Positions 1 through 14,160 are shown, numbered from the stretch's first letter. The stretch: 64,000 nt of DNA from Welwitschia mirabilis (GCA_051453625.1 JBOZIK010000001.1:166686486-166750485); one strand, 5' to 3'. The notes: generated by a model not told the origin, from the letters alone. Translations and numbers: made by a program.

Positions 1-667
1 AACAGGTGGTAGATCATAGGAAGGTAGCGGCTGCTGGTGGAGCACGAACACGAGAAGCTGCGGAAGAAACACGATGCTGCGACAGAAAAGACCAGGCCGG
101 TGGATCTCAGGCAGCGCAGGCTGGTAGAAGGAAAAACCGGCATAGGCGCAAGCAGTTGTATCTGGTGGGGTTGCATAGGCCTCTTTGCACAAGAGGCGCA
201 GCAAGTGCAGACAGGAAAGGTTGCAAAGACATGCACAGGAATGGTAAGGGCGAACCACAGAGGCGAAAAATGCAGAACGCGCAATGAGGGGTAGCAAGGG
301 GCAAAAAGGGGCACGCAGGATGGAGCCCACAAGGTAACAGAAAAATAAGAAACATCCAAGGCTGCGAGCAGCTATGGGCTACAGTAAGGCAGGAGGAAAG
401 GGTGCAGAGAGGAGATGAAGCATGCAGTGGAGACGGCTTGCAGGTGCACGGAGTAAGGGAGGCATGTGGTGGAGGCACCTCATAGGCCTTCTTGGAATCT
501 GGAGCACAAGGGATGGGAAACACAATAGCAGGAAAAATGTGTATCTCACAAATCACGGATCCGACGCTGCTACTAGGCTGTCAACAAGGTCCACAGGCGC
601 TGATAGGGAGGTCCGCACGGAACCCTCGGTTACGCGTAGGCATGTCAAAACGGAGTGGGTTAATTAG
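1..667. other. GC-rich, purine-rich island of unknown origin
   Basis: This stretch is much richer in G and in AG-purines than the AT-rich DNA that follows, and the change is abrupt near 660-690. Short open frames occur on both strands but overlap one another, have no recognisable domain and no clear splice sites. I do not call them genes. It could be the end of an LTR element or of a gene lying to the left of the window. No terminal repeat partner was found inside the window. Confidence 0.4.
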
Positions 668-3600
668 TCTATTATCTCATATTAAATGAAGTGTACACAC
701 AACACAAGTTTCGAATTGTATGCCACATGTCATCACCTTCATGCATGTAGTAAAGATTTGGGAGGCAGTTTAGCTTCTTCGTGCCAAAACACCCTCACAA
801 ATACTCATTAGAGAAAAAAATAACAGCTAATCCCCAAAAAAAAGTTGTTAGGCCAAACATTTGCAAAAACTTTTTAAAAAACTTTGCAAAAAATTGTATG
901 TGAAAAGGCACGTAATGGATCATTCAAAGGCATGGAGCATCCCAAGAGTTTCAGGAATCTTAGCCTCCAAAAAAGAAGCACAAATTTCCCAAAAGTAAAA
1001 TTTTATTTCTTTTCATCAATGATTCTATTGAAGAGCTTCTTTATAAAGGCGAGCAAACCATTAGGGTTTTTATATATCCTTAGGCGTGAGACTATGGTGT
1101 ATACAAACCTTAGCAAAATTTTATTTTCTTGGCTCACATCTTTTTTGCTTTCACATTTATCAGATCTATTATTCCATGTATTTGTAATGAAATCAAGAAA
1201 TTTGTTTGCATTTGTTAATGTAGTTTTATTGTTCCAATTTAGTTCTACATTGATTGATGTTTCCTTTATCCATAAAAACTTATGTACATGTGGTGATTCC
1301 ATACGTTGCCACTAAAATCTTATCCAGTAGTTAATCACATTAAAATCCTTTATAGAGTAATATCTCTAATTTTTTTTTGATGATTATACATTTACTCTAA
1401 TATAAGGATAGATTTTTAAAGATGTTGCACATCTTTCATCTTCTATCTTCTATTATATTCTAAGGTTTTTCTTCTAGTATGATATCATGTAATCTAGCAA
1501 ATATAAATTAGTAGCACTAAGAGTGAAATAAATTATAATCAGCACAATTTAAATTACCAAAACCATTGACATCCTTCCCCTCCCCTTCCCATTTCCCCCT
1601 TAATAAGGAAGTGTTTCCCTTAAGGAGCTTCCCTATACCATTAAGTTGTCTATCCATTCAACTGATAGAAAGTTATTCATTTGATTACATAGTTCTTCTA
1701 TTATGATTTATGCATCTATTACATATTTTTTTAAAAGAATACCATGCTAAAATTTACTATCCTGTGTCTCGTTACCATGTTAAACATACAATATCTATTA
1801 TTAAAAAAAAAAGATGGAACATTAAAATTCAATGATTCATAATATATTGTGTAATTTTCATTAACATTGTACTAAATACCTAAATCTTGGATCACATCTA
1901 AATATTTCATCCTTATATCTTAAAAGATTCTTATCAAAATCATATAACTTTTTATTCTTTGACTCTTGCACTAAAAAATTACATTTTCTAGTTGGAAAGG
2001 ACACTCACAACATACCTCTAGTGTTGTACTCATTGATTGGTGAATCTTCTAATTATGGTTATGTCTAGGTTTTGAATTCATATATTTATGATTTCTAACT
2101 ATCTTCCAAATTGAGAATGAAATGTTGCAACTGAGAGATGTGTTAAACAATGTTGAACTCATTTATTTCTAAAACAAAACCATTAAAATGTAGCTTTCTC
2201 TACTTCTTTTTCACTTAAAATGATCCTAGGAATCATATAAAAGACATTAATGTCTTCATCGTTTTTGATGTTATCTAAAGCATGCATGTAAATCTCGATG
2301 TCATGATAAAAATAATCATTTTATTTCTTCAAATATTGAGCATGATAAACATGCATATTTTTTATAATAAAATTATGCTTTATACTCATTTAATACTTCC
2401 TCTTTAGAATAAGAATGAATAATTGTGTAATCTTCAACATCAAGAATCTTGCAATCTCTAAAACATCTTATGAAAAACTTATTATTTGCTCTTAGTATTT
2501 GAGTTAAACTCCCATGGTGTGAGTAGCTTAAAGCAGTGAATTTATCCTTAGTATAAGCATCTCTTCAACATGTTTAACTTTACATAGAATTATTAGTTAT
2601 TGTTCTAAATCTATCTTATTTAGAGAAAAGAATTTATTGATTTTCTATTATCCATCTATAATTCCCTCATTTTTCTTATACTCAAAACACCTGGATCTGG
2701 AAGTAGTCTTCCTTATACTAAAACTATTTATTAATACATCTCATTGCAAGTAGTTCAAAATTTTGCTCTACAAAAGGTTTCATCTTCCTCTGAATTCTTC
2801 AATCACTCTAGTTATGATGGCATTAGTTTCATATTAGTAAGAATATGTGGGATATCTAGATTCTTTCTCATCATAAGTGGCATTAGAATTGTCATTAAAA
2901 TTAAACCTTCTATTATGTTCTATTTCATCTCATGCTTGAGAAAGGAATAACTATTGATGTCTATAAGAATCCTCTCTGGTTATTTCTCTCTATTGTTTTA
3001 CATAATTCCTCCTCTACATCATTGAATATGTATGTTATTGATTAGGTTTACTACTACAAGTTACAATGTTACATCTGCTTTCTAATAAACATTGATCAAT
3101 TTCATATAAGAAGCTTTTTCTTTAGCTAAGGTATCCCCTTGTTAGGTTTCTCCCTCCACTGTATGATGAGGCATTGATTCTAATGAAATAATAGATGGTG
3201 TTTTAATATGCTAAAGAGATCTAATTTTTGTATTATTTGAAAACAGAAAGAATAACATTGTTATTAAAAAAAAAAATTGCTCTAGCTAGATAGTGAATCC
3301 ATGGAATAAATCAACTTATGCCTTCTAAATTATTAGAGATGTTTGTATTTGAGTTAAAGATGGCTAATGTATTTGATGTTTAAGTCATTAACCATTAAAG
3401 TTTTTATCTCTTGTGATAACCTTATTGACTATTGTGATTTAGAGCTCATTCATGTTCTTCTTTGACATCTATTATAGGCATTCTTGGGTACCAAACTGAT
3501 ATTTTATGAAGCAAATTAATATTTTAATTTAGTATTGCAACATATTATTTCATCTATAAATAGGACACCTAATTAGATATATTAGAACCTATTGTTGTAG

Positions 3601-4248
3601 ATTTTAAGAAAGTTTCAAATAAATATAAGTAAATTATTAAGTTCTTAAATAAATCTAATTCTCAAGGTAAATATTTATTATCTTTTATTTTTTTTATCTA
3701 TATGTTAAATTAAGAGCATAAAAACATTAGGCGCATAAAATAAAAATGATATCCCCTTCCCCAAAATAATTTTAATGACCTAAATAAAATGGAGTAGTAC
3801 TTTGTAATGTACCTTAAAAAAACATGCAATTTAGTTGATTTGCTAGAGTAACTTTTCTTTCTCTAGTAATACTTTGTAATTTACTATAGTTTCACAAAAT
3901 TACATATTTAGAGATAATATTCAAATGTAGAAAATCTTTAGTTGAAAGAGAACCAAATGAATGTGCATAACAGTTGTAGTAAGGTAATTCTAGTGTTATA
4001 ATTTTTCACTAATAATGAACATCCAAAGAAGTCTAAATTAATTTTATAAGCTACTATGGTTACCAATATCTAGTTTTAATAGTTTACTTGATTAAAGACA
4101 TATTTTAAGCAAAATTAAATCAATGAAAAAATTTTCTTACAATAATGCTAATAACAAATTCATAGCTTTTAAAAATAGAATGTAGTTACACCTTATTCTT
4201 TATTTGATAAATAAACCTAAATATAAGGTCTCACTTTGATGTGACAAA
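668..4248. other. AT-rich intergenic DNA, nothing recognised
   Basis: I see no gene, RNA gene or complete mobile element here. The sequence is AT-rich with many poly-A and poly-T runs, and open frames are short and without recognisable motifs. It is probably old decayed repeat. Confidence 0.5.
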
Positions 4249-5692
4249 TGTTAACACATAAAAAATAACATTTAAATCAAGTGATTAAGGCTAATTTATT
4301 ATAAATAAAGACATTAATTTAATTTTTTAATCATAAAATGTCTATTTTATTATTTTTAAAACAAAACTTAATTTTATGCTTTTCTCCATAATAATTGTAG
4401 ATCTTTAACCACGTTTGGGATTACATGGTGGAATATAGACACAATTCTGCATAAAATAATGATAGCAATGGAGACATGAGGTGGTGAGATGTAGCAATAG
4501 TGTTGAAAGACATGTGGTAATTGCATGTGGAGGTGGCACTAGAAACATATGACGATAGCACCATTTGGTAGAGGAATTTGGCTCTAAATCACATGTTAAA
4601 TTCATCATTACAAACCTCCACCAAATGTCACAAGATAAAGATTCCACCTAACACTACATGAAAACCTCCATCAAACACTACAATATGACCTTCACCAAAT
4701 ACTATAAGATGAATATTCCACTAATGCTACATGATAACTTTCACCAAACACTATAAGACAACCTCCACCAAATGCTACATGATGAAGATTCTATCTAATA
4801 CTACAAGATGAAATATTATCTACCCTACATAATGCTTTAAGACAAAAAAATGTAATCGCCCACTTACAACTACAAGTCAAAGGATTCCTACTCACTTCAT
4901 CTATAAACATCTTTGATTAGATGAACATAGTGGGAATACTTGGAACGTTAAGTCGATACGGCTTTCCAAGCACCTCTCTTGGGAATGGATTTATCTTAAG
5001 GCTAGTTTAAGAAGTCTATTTTACCTTTATTTTTCTCCTTTGATGTAATGTATTTTCTAATTTAATACAAGAATAAGTTCTTTATTCTTTGATTTCTAGT
5101 GCACGTCAACATGGTACGTTTAATCCCTAAATGAGATTATTTCTTATGTTAATAAAAAAGTATTTGTTCATTCTTTGATTTCTAGTGCACATAACTAGTA
5201 CATGTAATTCTTAAGTAAGGCTACATTATAAGTTCTATTGTTACTAAGTGAATTCTCTAAAGTTAACTATTGGTTGTAGTTGTTATCATGTTATAGATCT
5301 TAAGTAACTATAGAGGACAAAGGTAATTATTGGATTCACCAACACTCAAATAGTAAATGAGATTATGTGACCATCCTGAGCCATCATGACTTGATAATTT
5401 GGGCTTATGTTTTAGGAAGTATAAGATATTGTTGAAGCAGATATATGCTATTGGACAAGTTAAGCTACATCTTTGGATATTATTCATTTCCCTATGTCGC
5501 CAATTGAAGTTCAACAAAAAAATCTCAAACTTGATTTTCTTTTATTTTAATTTCCTTGCAAAATTGATAATCTTAAGTTACTTATAATAAGTTTACCCTA
5601 ATTATCCCTATGGAAGATTGATACTAGGTTCTTACCTAGTTTATCTTATTGATGTTCACTTTTGTACTATAATGAATAAATTTTGGCAAACA
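4249..5692 (+). repeat. 5' LTR of the degenerate gypsy element
   Basis: This is the left copy of the 1.4 kb direct repeat. Shared landmarks with the right copy include a TTCTCCATAATAATTGTAGAT block (4383 and 9904) and a purine/pyrimidine-rich end that stops at TTTTGGCAAACA. Positions 4640-4850 contain a diverged internal minisatellite in which phrases such as CACCAAATGCTACATGATGA recur about every 30-40 bases. Confidence 0.6.
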
Positions 5693-5696
5693 GATT

Positions 5697-5714
5697 TTAC
5701 ATTGTTGCTAGGGA
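5697..5714 (+). other. Decayed tRNA-Asp primer-binding site
   Basis: The 18 bases begin five positions after the LTR end and align without a gap to TGGCGCCGTTGCCGGGGA. Almost all mismatches are C-to-T or G-to-A, as expected from deamination of methylated plant DNA. This supports a minus-strand priming site for reverse transcription that is no longer usable. Confidence 0.55.
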
Positions 5715-8700
5715 TAATGGCATAGTAGCTTCTCAGAAGTAGCATGATTTTTCTTTCTTGCAATTTTTAGTTTAGTTTTTAAGTTTTTCAGTTATTGGTA
5801 CTAGTCCTCTCCAGTGATACCTGAACTAGTACTTTTCCCTTTTGTGTGTTTATTTCCTTTTCTTTTCTTTCTAATTGTGGGTAGTAGTCCATTTCTAGTG
5901 ATACCTGAACTAGTCCTTTTTAAAGTTTTATTTAGTTTTTTTAATTCTAATCTAAAAATTATTTCCATATCAGATATCTTATGTTATAGGTCTAATGAGT
6001 TTTCTCTAGGTTGCAACCAAAAAAGAATTGAAAAAAGGCAAAAAAAAGTAATATAGAACTCTTTTTTTTAATGTGTGTGTATTTCCTTTTTGTTTTCGAT
6101 AAATTTTTATTTCTGTGATTACCTTCTATTTTTTATTGTATTTTAGTTTTTATATTAAAATTATAAAAAGAAAAAAATTATTTTAAGGTTTTTCCTTAGG
6201 TGTCATTTCATCTCTCACCGCTGTTGCGTTTTTCACTAGGTATTTTTTATAACTGATAATGTGAAACATTTTTTATAGCCTCGAATGTAGCCTCACTTTT
6301 TTCTCACATCATTTTTCTTCAAACAAGTAGTGCCATTAACCTTTTTAATTAGAATCCTCTCAAACTTTGCATATACTTTATCTTGGACCCTCTGAACCCT
6401 TTCTGATATTGGGCTCCTTTTGAAACTTCAAAAGTTATAAAAACGTAAGCCTATATGAATTTTATTATTGTTTTTTGAAGCTTGACATGAATCGGGCACA
6501 TGATTCTCTTGGAAGACTATATGAAATACCCCATGTGCTCTTGTCTCTAGAACCTAATGTTGAAGACACACCTATTTATTATGAAAATCCTACAACTATA
6601 CTAACCATGATCAATCAAAATAGCCTATAGTAGACAGTGTTCAATCCAAGAAAACTCCAGGGGATTGCCTTCAATGCAAATACAAAAATGCATATCATTT
6701 TAAGTCCCAGGACCCTTCGCACACTAGAAAAATATTTGGAAAATATCTTTGAAGCCTACAACCCATCCACATATAGATTAACCTTTTTGTAATCTCAAGT
6801 TTAAAAATCCTTATTTTAAATAAAAATAGTTTGACCCCATGCCTTTTACCATCCCTCATAACCCTTATCCTTTACTCCCTTATCAATTCCCTTTCTCCTT
6901 TCATCCTTAACCATCCAATTAACAAGAAGATTATTCATCTATTTCATTGAACGAATCATTAAGTAAATGCTTAGAAATCCAAACCTGGATTATCTATAAT
7001 CATGAACAAACTCTTCAGTAACATTCCTCCTCTTTAAGTAACCTTAAACAAACCATCCAAATCCCCACCCAAATTCTCTAATAAATTCTCTCTTCTTGAA
7101 ACCATAGTAAACCTAATAACCAACCTGAGATTAACCACCACGAAGAAAAATAGAATTCTACATTTTGTAAACCTAATCCTAGGTATCTTAAAAAATTTGA
7201 AAGGATTGGGTATAGTGAAATTAATGATACCCAAGCCACATTTTTTAGGAGTGAGGAAGAAACCAATGAGAAAACCCATAAGAATGTTGAATTTAAGAAT
7301 GTCCTAGAGAATGATTAATTATTTGTGAAAAGGATATACTTTAAAGGAGTATTAAACATATCAAAGAATGAGCAATCATTAGAACACGAGCAATCACTTA
7401 AGGAAGGCTATACCTTTGACAGCTATACAACAGATAAGTGAGATTAATGAGAAGGACAACATCAAAGAAGAATTTTTCTTTAAATTGCAACCATTATCAC
7501 TTACACAATCACATGAGGAAGAATACCTTAGTAATCTTAATAAGGATGAGAACATTAGCAAAGAGTCCATACATGATCCATCCTATGAGAAATCCTCACC
7601 CTTTTCTTAACAACTTCATGAGCCGACCATTTCATTTTCATCTTTATCTTCTAAGTAAGACCCAAACCTCAATGAATGAAACAAACATTCTTTAGCTTTA
7701 GAACCATTTTTTGAGGATTTTATTAATAAGCATTCACCTTATCCAATGGTTTCCAACTCAATTTTGTCTTTATCTCAAAATGATGTCTTGCATGAATTAT
7801 TGAACAAGCAAAAACAAGCTAAAGAATGGACTATTTATGACTTTGAATGCATAAACTTTTCTACTTGTACTAATTTTTTTTCCCCTAATTTCATGGAATC
7901 ATGCATAAAAATCTACATGGATTTTCTTTCAATTCAGAATGTTTTGCATAATTTAAATCCATCATCCAACTTGTGCATTCATCACCATCTTGAGCTTTCA
8001 TACATGCATCATCTTAGAAAATGCCTTCCAAAAGTTTTAGTTTCATTATATGCTTTTAGATTATATTTTTCCTTTAAAGTATATTTTTCCTTTTAGATTA
8101 GATTTAAGTTGGAAAAAATTAAAAATATTAAAAACACTTGCTTAATGGCCTCTCTTTCCTAAAGCCTCTAAACCCTTTCATTTAGAAAATCCTAAATACA
8201 ATCCATAGCATATAATAAGCAATCTTAACCTCAAACCTCACCATCCACCTCTTTTAACTTGGCACTACCTTGTAAAACTTATCAACCATTCTCCCTCCTA
8301 ATCATATATGAATTCTTAAGACTTGATAACCCTAGTTGATGGTCCTTAACAAATAAACCATTAATAAGTGATCACATTATCAATACAAGTTAGATAGAGT
8401 ATACATTTGCTTGTATTTTTTAAGAAAGGATTTTGTTTGTTTTTGAGTTATATTATTAAATCTAGTTTTATTTGAGGTCTCCAAATTTGGAAAATATGAT
8501 TGAAAATGATAGAATCTACCTTCATATATGTTTTTATTTTTAGGAATTTAATGAGGACAAGATCTTTTATGATTAGGCTAATGAGCCAATATGTGCATAA
8601 AAAATATCGAATATGAGAAGTGGAAATTAAAATAAAAATAAATTATCTCCAAAAAAAGCACATTACATTGTGATCAATTAAATTGGATCTACTTAACTGC

Positions 8701-9769
8701 ATCATGGATAATGCATTTATTTATGACATGATTAACTACAATGGGACTATAGATGCTCACTAGCAATGTAGCACTGATTTCTTTAAGAAATAACATGCTT
8801 AATTCTATTGAAAATAAATTTCATAACATTGGATGTTAAATTTGATTCAAATGCTTGAAATAATAAATATGTATGATTGTGGAAAAGGTAAATTACAGAA
8901 AGAAAAAGAGGCGATTTAATGATACTTTTGTTATTACTTTCTTTAACTTATGTATTTAAAAATTTTCATACTACTTTTGAATTTTTGCAAGTTTACTTAA
9001 AGGATTCTTTTTTTTCCCTGACATTGTGATCCATTTAATAAAAATAAAATTCACAAAAAATTCAATAAAAGAGGCCATCGTACTAGGCATTTTTGTCTTT
9101 GGCAATCATGGGTGTTTGAATTAGTTTTTATTTCTATTACCATGCATTGTACATAAAACCTTTAGTCATAGTGAATTTTCATCATGTAGTGAAGATTTAC
9201 ATTCCATCCCTATTTTGTTAATTCCATTTACCATTGAATTTAGCTTGTAAATCTAGAAATTTTCATTTTAGCTAATAACCCTTCACATAAAACTTCACTT
9301 AAAATTCATTTCCAATCATCACATTTTACTTTCATTTTTCATTTTCACCTTTAGTCCCATTCTCCTCTCATTCACAATAATCCTAATTTGTAAAAAAAGT
9401 AATTAATCATTATTTCTAAGAATATCTATATTTTAGCATTTATAGTGTATTGCATCGAAGTGCTTTTCTAAGCTTGTAGTATAATTGAAAACTAATGTAA
9501 TTAGATTATTTCTTTTAGAATGTTCTCAAAATTTGTATGAAATTTTCTATCTTTTAAAAGTTTAAGAATAAAGTGGCATTCACATGGCATATGCATTTGT
9601 TAAGAGATATTTTCAATTTCAATGCCTTCTTTTCCAAATTAGCTAAAATTTTTTAAATATTTTCATCATTCTTACATACTTTAATATTTTACCTTAGATG
9701 TCTTTCCATGTTAGTCATTCTTTATCATGCTTTTTTAGTAAGGGATTAGCAAAAGTTTGGGTGACAGTG
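5715..9769 (+). pseudogene. Interior of the gypsy element, gag-like remnants only
   Basis: The interior carries several short coding-like pieces on the plus strand (about 6487-6630, 7416-7610 and 7746-8096), separated by stops and frameshifts. None shows a clear zinc knuckle, aspartic protease, YXDD or integrase motif. It is either a non-autonomous element or one too decayed to read by eye. The last 20 bases before the second LTR include a G-rich tract that could be the plus-strand primer. Confidence 0.35.
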
Positions 9770-11165
9770 TGTAAACATGTAAAAAATAACATTTATATTA
9801 ATTGTTTTAGGCTAATTTATTATAAATGAAGACATTAATTTGATTGTTTAAATCATAAAATATGTCTTCTATTATTTTCAAAACAAAACTTAGCTTTGTC
9901 CTTTTCTCCATAATAATTGTAGATGTTCAGCCACATGTTAGAATAGCTAGTAGAAGATGGATACAATTCCACACAAAATAATGATAGCAATGGATAGATG
10001 GGATGGTAATACATAGAAATAGCATTAAAAGGACATGTAGTAGTGGCATGTGAAGGTGGCACTAGAGACATGGAGTGATAGCACCAGTTGGTAGAGGTAT
10101 CTGGCTCCAAAGGCTACATGTTGGATTCATCATAACAAACCTCCACTAAATGCTATGGGATGATTCCACCTAATGCTACATGACAATCTCAAATAAATGC
10201 TACATGAAATGCTAATGCTACATGAAAACCTCCATCAAACACTACAAGATAACCTTCATAAAACTTTACATGATCAAGATTCTACCTAATTTTACAAAAT
10301 GAAATCTTATCTACCCTACCTAATGCTTCGAGACAAAGAATTATAATCACTCACCTAGCACTACAAGCCAAACAATCCTAACCACTAATCCATACTCACC
10401 TATGTAAGGCCCTCGTGCCCTCATTTGTGAACATATTTGGTTAGGTGAACATAGTGAGAATACTTAAAGCATCAAGTCATCATGGCTTTCTAAGCACCTC
10501 CCTTGAGAGCGGACTTGTTCTGAAGCTACTTTGAGGAGTCCTTTTTAGCTTTATTTTCCTCTTTCATGTAATGTATTTCTTGATTTAATACAAGAATAAT
10601 TTATTCATTTTTCAATTTCTAGTACATGGTAACACGGTACTTTTAATCCTTAGGTAAGACTACATTATCAAGCTCTATCATTACTGAGTGAATTCTCTGA
10701 AGTTAACCATTAGTTATAGTTGTTATTGTGTTATAGATCTTAACTGGAGGTGTTCTTACTTTCTATGTCTATAAAGGGCTATGAAGAACTAAAATAACAT
10801 TTGAAGTCATCAACATTTATGTGGTAAATGAGATTATGCCGTCTCACTAAGCCATTATGACTTGATAATTTAACCTTATGTTTAGGAATTACAGGATATC
10901 ATTTGTGTGTAGGTGTGTTGTTGGACAAGTCGAGCTAGACCATTGGAGCTTGTTCATTTCTCTATATCACCAATCGAAGTTCAACTGAAAAAAAACCTCA
11001 AACTTAATTTTCTTTTGTCTTAATTTCATTGCAAGATTGATAATCTTAACTTACTTCTATTAATTTTACCCCAATTATCCTTGTGAAAGAATGATACTAG
11101 GTCCTTGCCTATTTTATTTTATTTTTGTTTGCTTTTATACTATAATGGATAGATTTTGGCCAACA
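9770..11165 (+). repeat. 3' LTR of the degenerate gypsy element
   Basis: This is the right copy of the 1.4 kb direct repeat, ending in TTTTGGCCAACA. It keeps the same order of blocks as the left copy, including the TTCTCCATAATAATTGTAG block, the minisatellite-like middle, and the run GACAAGTCGAGCTAG/GACAAGTTAAGCTAC near the end. Differences are frequent throughout. Confidence 0.6.
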
Positions 11166-12299
11166 ATAAGATACATAGCTTACAATATTATTATAGTATT
11201 ATAAAAAATATGTTAATTATGAAACGATATTTGTTTGATTTATAAGAAAATCTAAATAAGAGAATCTAATACATTATGACTATAGATAATCTTTAAAAAT
11301 CTCCTACTGAAATTTATTAAAGTTTACAATACAGTATTAATATTAATATGAAAATAAAAGATAGATTAAAATAAAATACTAATATTTTCTATAAATTCAT
11401 AAATTATGATCAACTATTAAAAAAATACTCATAAACCTCTACGTCTTGAGCCCACTAACTTAAAATTCAAATCTCTTTCTTATTTATAGAGACAATAGAG
11501 ATTTCTTATAACATAGTTTTCTATTATAAATACAAACTTATTGAAATGACAAAATAGTAAAAAGGCTATAGAAAATTGAGCTAAGAAGCATATGTACCTT
11601 AAAGCCATTGTAATGCTATTTGATTGAAATTTTCAACTTCCCTTTTCAAAAATTTCATAATGGACTTCTGAATGTTCTTTTTTCAAAATCACAATATTAA
11701 CTAATAAAAGAATAAAATCTATGTTGTTACATTATCTTATGAATTAAAATATGCTACAAATAATGAAAATACTATAATTGAATATGAGTGTGTAGATGCT
11801 TTAAATGAAACCTAGAAACAATAAATTGAAAGTAAACATCAAGTAAACAGAAATTCTTTGAAGCACAGATATAACATCCAATCAACAAAAATGCTCTAAA
11901 ACATAGAGATATAGGATTGTAAAATGCTTTCGTATTTGCATTATTTGCCATTAATTTTTTCTTTTGGTTAATAATTTTTCACATTTTAAAGAAATAAGAG
12001 ACAGATTAAAATGCTAGTTAATGGGAATTCCAAATAAGAAGGGATATCAAAATCGAGAGCTTTAGAGAGAAAAAAGGAAAATCACATAGAATTTAGAGCT
12101 TAATGCTATGAGAATGCTTAAAAGACAGAGGAAAGATGTCTCATTGTTGAAAATGCCTTCATTTTAGATCTTACATAATTCAAAAAAATAATTTTAGTAA
12201 ATTAAGGATGATTTTCACCATTACAATGCATTATTTGACTCATCAAGGCTAATAAAAGCTAAGGGCTTATAGATATGATGTCATCCTAAAGAGTAACTA
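11166..12299. other. AT-rich DNA, nothing recognised
   Basis: No open frame with recognisable motifs, no terminal repeats and no RNA gene were seen. It separates the gypsy element from the LINE. Confidence 0.4.
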
Positions 12300-13139
12300 G
12301 TTCATTTCCAAGGATAAGAAGCTACCCAGTAGGACCAAAAAGCAGGGATAAAAGAGTCTTCTCCACCAAAAGGAGAATAGAGGGACCTATAACATATAAA
12401 ATGAGAAAGTTTATCATGAAGAAGAAGCTAATTATGAAGAACTAATCAATCAATTATATGAATTTTAAGAGAAGTAGAAAGCCTCACATTTTAGAAAAAT
12501 AACTCTTCCATGAGTGCTTTAACAACTAAATGTACTAAATTTTATTCATGCACATGAAGATTAAATTATTTTCAAACCATATCTTTTTCATGGAATTGAC
12601 ATGCATGTGTTTATAAATGTGACCATTCCTTTAACTCCATAGGTCACAGTCGCTTTGAGTAGTTTAGAAGATATGAAGAAAAATACTTCAATAATATAAA
12701 AGATAGTGAGAAATTTTTTATTATTAGAAAGATTGAATCCGTGTCTGGCTTGAGACTAATTAAGCTAATAGCTAGAATGATGACACCAAACATATTTAAT
12801 CTTATTAATTTTTTTCCAATAGGAAAAAAGAATGTTAAATTCAGTTTTATTTATTAGAGTTCCTTCTTAGTTACTAAGCTAAAATGACCACCAAACGTAA
12901 ATTTTCAAGAATTTAGAATAGACGTTGAGTAGTATGCTAAGATTTCTAGATAGCATTAATAAATAAAGAATAATGTAGTTTAATGGGAGCAAGACTAAGA
13001 AGCATCTACCAATAGGAGAAGGATGGCTAGGCTTCCCTACCAAGAGAGAGAGTAGATTAAATAGAATTTCTCACAAGAGTATTCTAATACAGATATTCAT
13101 TTCTAGCCTTAACCAGTTAATGCAAAATAAGAACCTTTA

Positions 13140-14160
13140 CTTGATGAAAGATTTTCTTCATGCTTAAGCCTCCAAGATCTTTAGGATGAGTGTATGCATC
13201 CTGAGAAAATTTGATCAATTATTAGCAATGAGGATATTTAGAATGCCAAAGAAAATATGTGAGGATTCTAACAATCTTATTATAAGAGCATTTATAAGGA
13301 GATACATATGTTGAATAGAATACATGAGTGGTAGCAAGGATTCTATCATAGACAATAAGCTTTCTAGTAAAAAGATAGATCTCTAGATAGTCGATTTTGT
13401 GTCTTTTGGTTAATATTCTTAATAACCCATAGCCATAGCTATGAAAGAGAGATATTAAAGCCAAAAGGAATACCAAGAAGCTTGAAAACCTTACCTGACA
13501 TAATGTTATATCCCAAATAAGCTTAATAATTAGTGATTGGCTAGAAGCAAAAATAGTTGGATTTATCTCATTTAATACTAGATCTAAAAGCTTATTAATG
13601 GATATTTAGAGACTAAAGCAAGAAAGAAGTATTAGAGGGAGTTTTATAAACCAAGAATAAAGAGTCATTAGCATAGTAAATAGCATGAAGAAAGACTAGA
13701 GTTAACTGGGACTCAATAGGATGACTAAGAGCACCTATAATAGTGATAAATAAATAACAAGCTCAAGGAAAACTTTGACAAACTAGCCTGTTTAATTGAA
13801 AGGTATAAAAGATACACCCATTGACATAGACTTGGTCATAGACATTTGAGAAAATCATTTTGATGTATTAAATGGATCCTTCTCTGAATTCAATTTATTG
13901 TAGCATCTTAAAGATGAAATTACATGAAATTCTATCATAGGCTTTAGAGTAGTTAATCTTTAGAAAAATCAACTCTTAGTCAGATTCAGATCCCTACTTC
14001 CAAGCTTTAGCTAGACCAATAATATTGCTTAAAATAAAGCAACCTCTAATTTCTAGTTAGGTTATTATGGAGAGAATAAGTTTTTTTTAACTAGTTAGCT
14101 GGGGCTTTGGAATTATCTTGTATGAGGTATTCAATAAGATGATAAGCTACCAGCCTTTAA
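13140..14160 (-). mobile_element. L1-type non-LTR retrotransposon (LINE), reverse transcriptase remnant
   Basis: Read on the minus strand, broken frames give the ordered motifs of a plant L1-like reverse transcriptase. These are KAYDRIS (13925-13945), a VYVNG..F block near 13830-13850, YYANDSLFL (13652-13678, the catalytic YADD box with the first D changed to N), LLGIPFGF (13457-13480), RILATTHV..YS (about 13320-13360), and GGLSMKKIFHQ (13141-13175). Frameshifts and stops lie between the blocks, so it cannot make an enzyme. The whole element probably spans about 12.3 to 15.5 kb, with the 5' end towards higher coordinates. I could not place the endonuclease domain or either end. Confidence 0.7.

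Larger units (their letters stand above)
4249..11165 (+). mobile_element. Degenerate Ty3/gypsy LTR retrotransposon (Athila/Tat-like by primer site)
   Basis: Two direct repeats of about 1.4 kb (4249-5692 and 9770-11165) align along their length and flank about 4.1 kb. Both start near TGTTAAC/TGTAAAC and end in TTTTGGC..AACA. Directly after the first repeat, 5697-5714 matches the tRNA-Asp primer site TGGCGCCGTTGCCGGGGA known from Athila/Tat-type gypsy elements, mostly with C-to-T or G-to-A changes. A G-rich stretch before the second repeat could be the polypurine tract. The interior has only broken frames, for example one from an ATG at 6487 of 46 codons, and I recognised no protease, RT or integrase. 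The repeats differ at many positions, so the insertion is old. No target-site duplication was seen. The class rests on the primer site and LTR structure; the lineage is inferred. Confidence 0.65.

Noticed and set aside
107-556. 149-codon minus-strand frame in the first 560 bases
   Set aside because: It overlaps plus-strand frames in the same GC-rich block, has biased Cys/Pro/Leu composition typical of the complement of purine-rich DNA, and no recognisable domain.
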